A stretch of DNA of 27,612 nt from contig CAYRAV010000042.1 of assembly GCA_964422365.1 (NCBI GenBank), forward strand, positions 1 to 27,612. The letters run 5' to 3'. Numbering within the stretch: position 1 is the first letter of the stretch; each line of letters begins with the position of its first letter. This stretch comes from CAYRAV01 sp964422365. GTDB taxonomy: Bacteria; Bacillota; Clostridia; Lachnospirales; Lachnospiraceae. The notes under the pieces were generated by a model. It did not search any database. It was given only the letters and a program-made list of their open reading frames with translations, and was not told the DNA's origin. A program made the position numbers and the translations under genes. This document shows, piece after piece, positions 1 through 6,697 of this stretch.

Positions 1-1
1 A

Positions 2-640
2 GAGGTCAAATATTATCTACTTATTATTGCAGTGTCAATTGGTATTATTTTCTGTAATACTATAAATATTGTTGGAAATGCTTTTGAAGCTCTTACCCAT
101 GCTGCTTTCCAAGTAAGTTCTATTATTACAACAACAGGATATTCTTCCACCGATTTTGACCTGTGGCCTAAAACGAGCCAAACCATTCTTGTTCTGCTTA
201 TGTTTGTTGGTGCCTGTGCCGGCAGTACCGGTGGCGGCATTAAGGTTTCCCGCTTTGTTATTCTTGCTAAAACGATGGTAAAGGAGCTGCACTCCTATAT
301 TCATCCCAAAAGCATCCAGAAAACTAATATGGATGGAAAACCAGTACCTCATGAAGTTGTACGCTCTATCAATGTATATTTTATTACATTTATGCTTCTT
401 TTTGCATTTTCTGTCTTTGCTATTTCTTTTGATGGCAAAGATTTGATTACAAATTTTACAGCAGTGACTGCTACTATTAATAACATTGGACCCGGATTGG
501 AACTGGTTGGACCTACACAAAATTTTGGGCATTTTTCTCCTTTTTCCAAATTTGTGCTGATGTTTGACATGCTTGCAGGAAGATTAGAATTATTTCCTTT
601 GTTGATTTTGTTCGTTCCCGCTTTGTGGAAGAAATCGTGA
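2..640 (+). CDS. trkH: TrkH/KtrB-family potassium uptake membrane subunit, C-terminal part
   Basis: Partial gene: the reading frame is open at the window's left edge and stops with TGA at 638-640. The roughly 212 visible residues are the C-terminal half of the K+-translocating subunit of a Trk/Ktr system, which imports potassium across the cytoplasmic membrane with a cytoplasmic TrkA/KtrA partner. Visible family signatures are the pore-loop motif TTGYSSTDFDLWP, the segment GACAGSTGGGIK, the later pore motif NNIGPGL and the C-terminal MLAGRLELFP, all with glycine at the selectivity-filter positions. Several hydrophobic segments alternate with these loops. The partner trkA gene would be expected upstream, outside the window. 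The next gene, at 884, is convergent. Family assignment is secure; the choice between TrkH and KtrB is by general resemblance only. Confidence 0.93.
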   Translation, partial: EVKYYLLIIAVSIGIIFCNTINIVGNAFEALTHAAFQVSSIITTTGYSSTDFDLWPKTSQTILVLLMFVGACAGSTGGGIKVSRFVILAKTMVKELHSYIHPKSIQKTNMDGKPVPHEVVRSINVYFITFMLLFAFSVFAISFDGKDLITNFTAVTATINNIGPGLELVGPTQNFGHFSPFSKFVLMFDMLAGRLELFPLLILFVPALWKKS

Positions 641-677
641 ATAAATCAAAAAGAGGTACAAATAGATAGATACTTAG

Positions 678-776
678 CAGGGGCTTTTGCATAAAAACAA
701 ATGGCACAATATATCGTTTATAACTAATATCCCATTAACGATACTTGTATATTTTTGTTTTGTGCAACAGCCCCTG
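678..776. mobile_element. 99-bp palindromic MITE-like element
   Basis: Two imperfect inverted arms of about 40 bp fill this spacer. The left arm begins CAGGGGCTTTTGCATAAAA and the reverse complement of the right arm begins CAGGGGCTGTTGCACAAAA. Both arms end inward with ATCGTT. The element has no coding capacity. Ends of the form GGGGCTGTTGCACAA resemble termini of some insertion sequences (IS1182-like from memory), so this may be a non-autonomous derivative. No clear target duplication is visible. It lies between the convergent trkH and LRR genes and could also terminate transcription from either side. Confidence 0.6.
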
Positions 777-883
777 TTCTTGTTTTATATCGCTTTTCCA
801 CAAATATTATATTTGAAAAAACGAACATTTTTTGCTATTATGTATTCCTTATTTTACTATCTATTATCCCTTACGGTTATATA

Positions 884-3237
884 TTATTTTACTTTGCGAA
901 TAACACTATATTTACCATAAATTTTTTTCTTATTTGAATTCAATTTATAGGCTCTTACCTTAATATAATAAGTTTTTTCTTTTTTCAATTTTTTAAACAC
1001 AGCACTTTGACTGGTTGTAGTAACTTTCTTTAGATTCTTTCTAAATTTCTTATCTGTAGAAATCAAAACCTGATATCCTTTTACTTTTTCTGTCTTCTTT
1101 ATATAAACTTTAATTCTTTTGTTTGATAACCTCTTTGCTTTTGTAATCACTGCTCTTTTTACCTTTACTACAGGTGCAGGTGTAGAAACAGGTGTCTTTG
1201 TCGGATTCGGCTGTTGTGTTACTGCTGTTGTTGGCTTTGGAATCTGTGTAGCTGGTACTGTCGGATTCGTTGTCTGTGTCACTGCCGCTGTTGGANNNNN
1301 NNNNNNNNNNNNNNNNNNNNNNNNNNNNNNNNNNNNNNNNNNNNNNNNNNNNNNNNNNNNNNNNNNNNNNNNNNNNNNNNNNNNNNNNNNNNNNNAATCT
1401 GTGTAGCTGGTACTGTCGGATTCGTTGTCTGTGTCACTGCCGCTGTTGGACTTGGTGTTTGTGTCACTGCTGTTGTTGGACTTGGTGTCTGTGTCACTAC
1501 TGCTGTCGGCTTTGGTGTTTGTGTTACTGCTGTTGTTGGACTTGGTGTCTGTGTCACTGGTATTGTCGGACTTGGTGTCCATGTGGCTGCCACTGTTGGA
1601 CTTGGTATCTGTGTGGCGGCTACTGTTGGCTTTGGTGTTTGTGTCACCGCTGTTGTTGGATTTGGTGTTTGTGTCACTGCCGCTGTTGGATTTGGTGTTT
1701 GTGTCACTGCTGCTGTTGGACTTGGTGTCTGTGTGACCACCGGACTTGGAGATTGTGTTGTTGATGCTGTTGGACTTGGCACTGCTGGTGATGTTGTGAT
1801 ATCCCCAGGTTTATATCCCTCTATCAAATCTTTTGCATCTAAGCTGGCACTTACATCTTTGAATTCTATCACGCCAGCAGACAATCCACCATAATATTTT
1901 TCTTTCAGAACAGTTGGTACAATCACTTTTTCAGGCTCCCAAATTGTATTTTCAACCAAAGGATAAAAGAACCAGTCCTCTATCTCTTCTACACTTTTAG
2001 GAAAGACTACTTCTTTTGCCCTTACAATTTTTTCTTCCGGCACTTTTCCTGACGCATATCTTGTCATAAATGCCCCTGGAATTACTTTTTTTACTCCATT
2101 CGGCACTTCTATTACTTCTTTATCATATTTGGCTTTTACCAAATTTCCAGCAATAACCAAATAATCTTCCTTCTTCATATATTCTATTTCCCAAGTTGTA
2201 AAATCAAACGCTCCTTCTCCAATTTCAATTTCCCTGATTTCGGAATCAAAAATAACATTTTCTACCGAATATGCACCATAAAATGCATTGTTTGCAATTG
2301 ATCTTACCTCACCTGGAATGGTCACTGTTTCCATTTTTACATTTTTAGGAGTTGTATATGTGAAATCTGAATCAGTTCTTGTACGTATCTGCTCTTCAGA
2401 AAGCTCTTCATATGGGATTCCCGCATATTCCCCTGCATAAAAAGTATTTGGCAGATATTTTACTAAAATATGATTAATAATTAACATTTTGTCCCCTGAC
2501 TGATTTAACTGTTTGGTTAACCACGGTGTCTGGTCAAAAGCACGTCCACCAATATATGTAATATTGCTGCTGTCTTCTATCTGAATATCCTCTAATGTTT
2601 TACATTTTAAAAATGCTGTATTTCCTATCTCTGATAGTGCCCCTTTGATAGTAACTTTCTTTAAATTTTCACATTCTTCAAATGCACTACTTTGTATGAT
2701 GCCATCTTCTCCAACAAAATTCAATTCTGCCGTTTCAATTCCTGCACAGTTAAAGGAACCTCCTCCTATACTTTGTACTTCATCCAGTTTAACTGTTTTC
2801 AAATTTTTGCAGCCATAAAAAGCAGCACTTCCTATCTCTTTTGCCTTAGACAAATCAATACTTGACAGTTTCCCGCACAATGAAAATGCAACATTGCTTA
2901 CTGTATCAATCTTTCCTCCCTCTACCTTTTCTAAATTCTTACAGCCATGAAATGCATATCTATCTATTTTGGTTACACTGTCCGGCAAGGTTATATTTTT
3001 GACAGATTCTTTATATTCAAATGCATATTCTCCAATTGCAGTGACTCCCTCTGGAATTACTATATTTGCTGCATCGCCCTCGTATCTTTTTAAAATGCCG
3101 TTTTCAATTACCATTCCATCTTTATTTTCTGCTTTCACTATATTGCATGAGCCTGCTCTATTTATACTATAATTTACAGGTACAGAAGATACTGCAAGTG
3201 CTGTGACCATAACAGGTACTATGATTTTCTTATTCAT
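884..3237 (-). CDS. Secreted BspA-type leucine-rich-repeat protein with Thr/Pro repeat stalk (assembly gap inside)
   Basis: Domain order from the ATG at 3237: an N-terminal signal peptide (about 28 residues, MNKK start and hydrophobic core); roughly 430 residues of LRR_5/BspA-type repeats such as GVTAIGEYAF and DSVTKIDRYAFHGCKNLEKV; a Thr/Pro/Val-rich stalk of 10-residue units (TPSPTAAVTQ and variants, coded by 30-bp repeats); and a C-terminal basic beta-rich domain resembling Fn3 (VKGYQVLISTDKKF, YYIKVRAYK). It ends at TAA 884-886. A run of 100 N at 1296-1395 breaks the stalk and shifts the apparent frame. Collapsing the identical 55-bp flanks restores one frame of about 732 codons. No LPXTG or choline-binding motif is seen, so surface attachment is unclear. 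The likely role is surface or extracellular binding. RBS AAGGGAGAG lies upstream of 3237. Confidence 0.85.
1195..1780 (-). repeat. 30-bp coding tandem repeats (TPxPTxAVTQ stalk)
   Basis: About 16 visible degenerate 30-bp units code for the decapeptide TPxPTxAVTQ on the minus strand. On the plus strand they read as GTTGGACTTGGTGTCTGTGT-like units. The array contains the assembly gap, so the true copy number is unknown. Unit variation is mainly at the third residue (S/N/K) and at the A/T/V positions. Such an array can expand or contract without frameshift. Confidence 0.9.
1296..1395. other. Assembly gap of 100 N with identical 55-bp flanks
   Basis: Exactly 100 N, a usual placeholder length. 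The 55 bp before it (1241-1295) and the 55 bp after it (1396-1450) are identical. The gap therefore joins two contig ends that overlap in the repeat, and its true length is unknown. It may be a zero-length gap with the overlap counted twice. Confidence 0.95.
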
Positions 3238-3283
3238 CTAAAATGCTCTCCCTTTAATAATTATATTTTTAATGCTGCTTATA

Positions 3284-3331
3284 GAAAAATAAGAAGTTCT
3301 ATAGAAACTTCCACCTATAAAACTTCTTATT
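3284..3331 (-). terminator. Rho-independent terminator of the secreted protein gene
   Basis: Stem AATAAGAAGTT (3288-3298) pairs with AACTTCTTATT (3321-3331). An inner stem TATAG/CTATA continues it, separated by one mismatched pair. On the minus strand the hairpin is followed by ATTTTTCT. It lies 35 bp after the stop of the gene ending at 3367 and separates it from the LRR gene. Confidence 0.75.
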
Positions 3332-3366
3332 AATGTTTGTGCATGTTTACAATGTATTAGTCATTT

Positions 3367-3822
3367 TTATCCAAAAATGTAATAGTTATAACCGCCGTTA
3401 TTAGCTACTTCAAGTCCTGATTTAAAATATGCTCTAGCACCAGCAGGAATTGTAGATTTGTTTACCTTAAATGTAACAACATAGCATCCTTCGCCATAAG
3501 AATACTCTACTGTTGCATAATTACCATCTGTAAAGTTCCATCTTCCACTTCTAATGTAAGAAGGTACTGCATAGTATTGTTCTGCTGTTTCATCACTGTT
3601 TACAATCACAAGTGTTGCACCATATTTTTCATATTGATCTTTGTTAACCTTAGCGATTAATGTAGCTTCATCTCCATCAGTGTAAATTGTCTGCATGATA
3701 ACAGCATTAGAACTTGCACTTGCTGTAGCAGCTCCTCCGCATACTCCCATTACACCTAATACCAAACTTAAACATACTGCAATAAAACCAAATTTTCTTA
3801 CTTTGTTTACTAATTTACTCAT
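3367..3822 (-). CDS. Small secreted protein of unknown function, divergent from the BlaI/M56 operon
   Basis: The start is set at 3822 (MSKLVNKVRK) because GGAGG lies 8 bp upstream. A longer frame to 3933 has only a GTG start and no convincing RBS. The product is 151 residues. It has a basic N-terminus, a long hydrophobic core and a probable signal-peptidase site after ATASA (about residue 36), giving a mature protein of about 115 residues. The mature part is rich in Tyr, Gly and Asn and has alternating hydrophobic residues typical of a beta-sandwich (YATVEYSYGEGCYVVTFKV). I recognise no family. It diverges from the BlaI-like repressor gene and shares its control region, with a perfect consensus promoter about 340 bp upstream and an adjacent inverted repeat. 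It is therefore a good candidate target of that repressor. Export is well supported; function is unknown. Confidence 0.8.
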   Translation of the reverse strand: MSKLVNKVRKFGFIAVCLSLVLGVMGVCGGAATASASSNAVIMQTIYTDGDEATLIAKVNKDQYEKYGATLVIVNSDETAEQYYAVPSYIRSGRWNFTDGNYATVEYSYGEGCYVVTFKVNKSTIPAGARAYFKSGLEVANNGGYNYYIFG

Positions 3823-3843
3823 ACAAATTTCCTCCTTGTGTTT

Positions 3844-3859
3844 TGTTACTACCGTAACA
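3844..3859. promoter_or_regulatory. Inverted repeat TGTTAC-N4-GTAACA in the leader
   Basis: A perfect 6-bp inverted repeat (TGTTACTACCGTAACA) sits just upstream of the GGAGG of the secreted protein gene. Two more GTAACA copies follow upstream on the minus strand within 45 bp. It could be a protein binding site or a small leader hairpin; the sequence does not decide which. Confidence 0.45.
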
Positions 3860-4147
3860 TTTCTGTTGTTAATTTTGTTACTTCTGTTACATGTGTTATC
3901 AATAGCTGCATCTGTTTTTCTTTTATAAATCACCTCTGTTCCTTACTAATCCTTTTCACAGCCTAGTCTTTCTGCAACTGAGACAGCTGCCAAATACAAA
4001 TCAGTATACTAACCTGAACTTGACGCACTGCCTGTGGGAATAAACACAGAAACGCAATTACTTACATATACCCATAACTCACATAACCCCTAAATGAGAG
4101 TTATTTACATAATAAACTTAGTGTGTCTGTGAAAATTATTATCTTTT

Positions 4148-4164
4148 ATGTATGTAAAATACAT
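4148..4164. promoter_or_regulatory. Candidate operator ATGTAT-N5-ATACAT at the minus-strand promoter
   Basis: A perfect inverted repeat with 6-bp arms and a 5-bp spacer begins 4 bp downstream of the minus-strand -10 box, so it overlaps the expected transcription start of the secreted protein gene. Its TGTA/TACA half-sites recall BlaI/MecI-type operators, though the spacing differs. The adjacent BlaI-like protein is the obvious candidate to bind it. Confidence 0.55.
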
Positions 4165-4168
4165 TATC

Positions 4169-4197
4169 ATTATATAATAATATTCTAACTTTGTCAA
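4169..4197 (-). promoter_or_regulatory. Perfect consensus sigma-A promoter (minus) for the secreted protein gene
   Basis: On the minus strand TTGACA (4197-4192), a 17-bp spacer and TATAAT (4174-4169) match the vegetative consensus exactly. The expected start near 4162 gives a leader of about 340 nt before the ATG at 3822, which is unusually long. Confidence 0.85.
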
Positions 4198-4229
4198 TAC
4201 AATTTATTTTTTAAAACATTATTTTTTTA

Positions 4230-4258
4230 TTGACATATCTTTTTAATCTATATATAAT
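4230..4258 (+). promoter_or_regulatory. Perfect consensus sigma-A promoter (plus) for the blaI-like operon
   Basis: TTGACA (4230-4235), a 17-bp spacer and TATAAT (4253-4258) match the consensus exactly. The -35 boxes of this promoter and its divergent partner are 32 bp apart. Such strong promoters normally need a repressor, which fits the encoded BlaI-like protein. Confidence 0.85.
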
Positions 4259-4262
4259 AAAT

Positions 4263-4279
4263 ATGATAGTTCTTATCAT
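4263..4279. promoter_or_regulatory. Candidate operator ATGATA-N5-TATCAT at the plus-strand promoter
   Basis: A perfect inverted repeat with 6-bp arms and a 5-bp spacer begins 4 bp downstream of the plus-strand -10 box. Its geometry mirrors the repeat at the divergent promoter exactly, although the arm sequences differ (ATGATA versus ATGTAT). It is probably an autoregulatory site for the BlaI-like repressor. Confidence 0.55.
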
Positions 4280-4314
4280 TTACTTATACTATAAGAAGAA
4301 AGGAGTTTTTATTT

Positions 4315-4743
4315 ATGCCAAAACAGCATAATGTATTCAATCTTACTAACAGGGAAATAGACATCCTTAATATATTATGGAACAATCAGGAAGCAATGGT
4401 TGCTTCTGATATTGTCAAAGAGGATGATACATTGACCATTAATACTGTTCAGGCTACCTTAAGAAAGCTGTTAAAGAAGAATCTGATAGAGGTAGCAGAT
4501 ATTGTGTACAGCGGTACTGTTCTTTGCCGTAGTTATCGTCCTTCTATGGACTCCAAAGAATTTGCTCTTCAGGAATTTGCTGTACAATTTCAAAAATTAG
4601 ATAAAAACATTACTGCTTCTAATCTTGTTGCAACTTTACTAGAGCAAGAGGAAAACAATAATAATGCATTAAAAGAAATCAACAAGTTAGAAAAACTTTT
4701 AAAAGAGAAAAAACGTATGTTAACAAAAAAGGAGGAGCCATAA
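4315..4743 (+). CDS. BlaI/MecI-family winged-helix transcriptional repressor
   Basis: 142 residues, the usual BlaI/MecI length of about 120-140. An N-terminal winged helix-turn-helix (about residues 8-80) shows the family pattern: LTNREIDILNILWNN, then the recognition-helix region TLTINTVQATLRKLLKKNLIE, matching the MecI-type VxTxLxRLxxKGxL pattern. The C-terminal part is helical and charged, consistent with a dimerisation and cleavage segment. Members repress divergent target genes and are inactivated by proteolysis triggered by a partner M56 protease. That partner is encoded 3 bp downstream. AGGAG lies 9 bp before the ATG. A perfect promoter and an inverted repeat precede the gene, pointing to autoregulation. 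No beta-lactamase or PBP gene is adjacent, so the controlled output is probably not beta-lactam resistance. Confidence 0.88.
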   Translation: MPKQHNVFNLTNREIDILNILWNNQEAMVASDIVKEDDTLTINTVQATLRKLLKKNLIEVADIVYSGTVLCRSYRPSMDSKEFALQEFAVQFQKLDKNITASNLVATLLEQEENNNNALKEINKLEKLLKEKKRMLTKKEEP

Positions 4744-4746
4744 TAT

Positions 4747-5910
4747 ATGCATATCAGTGCTTCGACTATATACAATTCAGTCTTTTTTTCCGGCACAATG
4801 ATTATCATTTTATATCTGCTGCTAAAAAACTGGAAGGTTGTGGGTAAAATAAGGTTCCAACTTTTATTCTTTTGTCTGGCACTTATTGTAATAAGGTTGT
4901 TGATTCCAGTCGAATACTTTTTTACAGTTACTCTATTCTCCAGACATATACTGACGGTTGTGAATGATATTCTTTACTACACTGTATGGTCCGTTGCTGG
5001 TTATGACATTCTAATATGCCATTTACTTTTCGTTATATGGATAATTGGAAGCATTGCTCGTCTCTGCAAAGTTTTATACACATATTTCTCTTTGCAGAGA
5101 AGCATCCAACGTGCTAAAAGTATAGAGGATTTTCCCATACTGCAGAATATTTTATCTGATATTACCGATAAGCAGAAAAGCAAAAAAAGATTTCGGGTAG
5201 TGCTGATTCCATATCTCTCTACTCCTATGATAACAGGAATCTTACATCCTTGCATTTTTCTGCCTGATGTGGATTTGTCAGAAGAAGAACTGACTTTTAT
5301 CTTAAAACATGAGACTTCACACTATTTTCATGGTGACCTACTGATAAAGTCTGTGATCGAGATTCTAATTGTTATTTATTGGTGGAATCCTTTCATTTAT
5401 CTGCTTGAAAAGCAAGTGTCAAAAGTTCTTGAAATACATACTGATATGCGGATTACAAAAAATTTATCTGAATTAGAACAGATTTGTTATTTAGAATGTC
5501 TGGTTAATACAGCGAAAAGACACAGTGAAGCCTCTATCACACCGTTGTCTGCTTCATTTATTGGAAACCATACTACAGCACTGACACAACGTGTTAACAT
5601 TATATTAAACCAACAAAAAGTAAAGGAAACGGAAAAATTTCTGGCTTCTCTGTCATTACTTCCGCTCTTTATAATTGCATTATTATCTTTTTGTGTAATA
5701 TTTGAAGCACGCTTTCCGTCACCAGTTACGGATGAGTATGGAAATGTTCCCATTTCATTAACAGAGGATAATGTTTATTTGATACCAAATGCCAGCCAAG
5801 GATATGATATCTATCACAATGGTGAATTTTTTAGCACTATATCATCACCTGATTCCCTAGGCATTGACCTGCCTATTTATTCTGAAAAGGAGGACAACAC
5901 ATATGAATAA
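4747..5910 (+). CDS. BlaR1-like M56-family membrane metalloprotease lacking the penicillin sensor domain
   Basis: 387 residues. Hydrophobic segments lie at about 12-26, 36-53, 84-103 and 302-318. The zinc site is H188-E-T-S-H192, with a downstream E229-I-H-T-D233 matching the M56 ExxxD ligand motif. In BlaR1/MecR1 this cytoplasm-facing protease is activated by an extracellular beta-lactam-acylated sensor domain of about 250 residues and then destroys the BlaI repressor. Here only about 70 residues follow the last membrane segment, with no SxxK or KTG motif, so it should sense something else. It is preceded by AAGGAGG and starts 3 bp after the repressor gene. Its last 8 bp overlap the start of the next small secreted protein gene. 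Family assignment is strong; the signal is unknown. Confidence 0.9.
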   Translation: MHISASTIYNSVFFSGTMIIILYLLLKNWKVVGKIRFQLLFFCLALIVIRLLIPVEYFFTVTLFSRHILTVVNDILYYTVWSVAGYDILICHLLFVIWIIGSIARLCKVLYTYFSLQRSIQRAKSIEDFPILQNILSDITDKQKSKKRFRVVLIPYLSTPMITGILHPCIFLPDVDLSEEELTFILKHETSHYFHGDLLIKSVIEILIVIYWWNPFIYLLEKQVSKVLEIHTDMRITKNLSELEQICYLECLVNTAKRHSEASITPLSASFIGNHTTALTQRVNIILNQQKVKETEKFLASLSLLPLFIIALLSFCVIFEARFPSPVTDEYGNVPISLTEDNVYLIPNASQGYDIYHNGEFFSTISSPDSLGIDLPIYSEKEDNTYE

Positions 5911-6172
5911 ATTTATCAAAAAAAATATATCTTATCTGCTTCTACTTCTTCTCTGCACTTCTATATTACCAGCGGACACTGATGTAAAAGCAAGCACAGT
6001 CACAAAAGATAATATCTCCCAAACAGCCAATATAAATAGTACTGGCAATATTGTATCACCTTGTGCAGATGCTACTGAATGGTATTACACGGTAATTAAT
6101 GGAAAAACATACCGTCGCCTTTATAATCGCACAAAAGGAAAATGGATTGGCGACTGGGAACTTTGTCCATGA
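5903..6172 (+). CDS. Small secreted protein translationally coupled to the M56 protease
   Basis: 89 residues. The start at 5903 is chosen because AAGGAGG lies just upstream, inside the M56 gene; the frame extends further up without a better start. The ATG overlaps the M56 stop by 8 bp, a strong sign of translational coupling. An N-terminal signal peptide (KKNISYLLLLLLCTSIL) ends near residue 24-31. The mature peptide is about 55-60 residues with two cysteines, one in SPCAD and one at the penultimate position (WELCP), which could form a disulfide. The C-terminal half is rich in aromatic and basic residues (YYTVINGKTYRRLYN, KGKWIGDWELC). I recognise no named family. By position it may be the ligand, cofactor or antagonist of the M56 protein. 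Real gene likely; function unknown. Confidence 0.78.
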   Translation: MNKFIKKNISYLLLLLLCTSILPADTDVKASTVTKDNISQTANINSTGNIVSPCADATEWYYTVINGKTYRRLYNRTKGKWIGDWELCP

Positions 6173-6337
6173 TACATTAAATCAAAAAACACAATGGGTC
6201 AGTAATATACCAAACCTGTAACAGCACAGGGCTAGGATATTTTTATTTCCGTATGACAACTGTCAGGAGCAAATTGGTTAAACTGCCGTAATATTGATTA
6301 AAATAGGCATTTGGTATTAACATATATAATAAAAAGC

Positions 6338-6387
6338 AAAAACATCAAGTATAAATAATCTACATTTTATACTTGATGTTTTTTTAT
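6338..6387 (+). terminator. Strong intrinsic terminator after the BlaI/M56 operon
   Basis: An 18-bp perfect stem (6338-6355 with 6366-6383), core AACATCAAGTATAAA, has a 10-nt loop and is followed by T residues (7 T in all at 6379-6385). It lies 165 bp after the small secreted gene. AAs on the other side would also let it work on the minus strand. Confidence 0.88.
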
Positions 6388-6490
6388 TTGCTTTAAAATC
6401 TGCTGCTTTTTTTAAAGTCTATGTATTGTTACTTTTCTCAGCTTATATGTCATTATTGTTCTCAGAACTGCCATTCATGAACCAAAGTAT

Positions 6491-6684
6491 GTAACAGTTC
6501 AGCTAAAGCGTGTTTGAAAATTGCTTGTTACAAGATGTGCGTCATAATTTGTGGGGAATTTGTTCCAAATTCATGAGGTGTAGCGGGCTACATTGAATGA
6601 ATTTGGAGCAAATAGCACACAAAGTGGGGCATACAGATTGGGGCAATGAATTTTCAAACACACTCTAGTAGCTGAACTGTTACT
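6491..6684. mobile_element. MITE-like palindromic element, copy 1
   Basis: About 194 bp. The termini are inverted: GTAACAGTTCAGCTA opens the element and its exact complement closes it, followed inward by TGTTTGAAAATT against AATTTTCAAACA. An inner hairpin pairs ATTTGTTCCAAATTCAT with ATGAATTTGGAGCAAAT, capped by GTAGC-GG-GCTAC. There is no coding capacity. It lies between the secreted-peptide operon and the histidine kinase gene. It is related to the copies at 21961 and 24841 (well over 75% identical by eye). Confidence 0.85.
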
Positions 6685-6697
6685 AAAGTACTGCCAA

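Noticed and set aside
1195..1780. Regular 30-bp repeats as a possible CRISPR array
   Set aside because: The units are contiguous with no unique spacers and translate as a regular decapeptide in frame with the LRR gene.
1119..1894. Long plus-strand open frames rich in Cys, Val and Gly across the repeat array
   Set aside because: They are antisense shadows of the 30-bp coding repeats of the secreted LRR protein, include the N gap, and have no RBS or domain.
3823..3933. N-terminal extension of the secreted protein gene to 3933
   Set aside because: It starts at GTG without an RBS, would hide the signal peptide inside the protein, and covers the repeat-rich leader. The ATG at 3822 has GGAGG at good distance.
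4315..5910. Beta-lactam resistance regulator pair (blaI-blaR1)
   Set aside because: The M56 protein lacks the penicillin-binding sensor domain, and no beta-lactamase or PBP gene is next to it. Family membership is kept, the resistance role is not.
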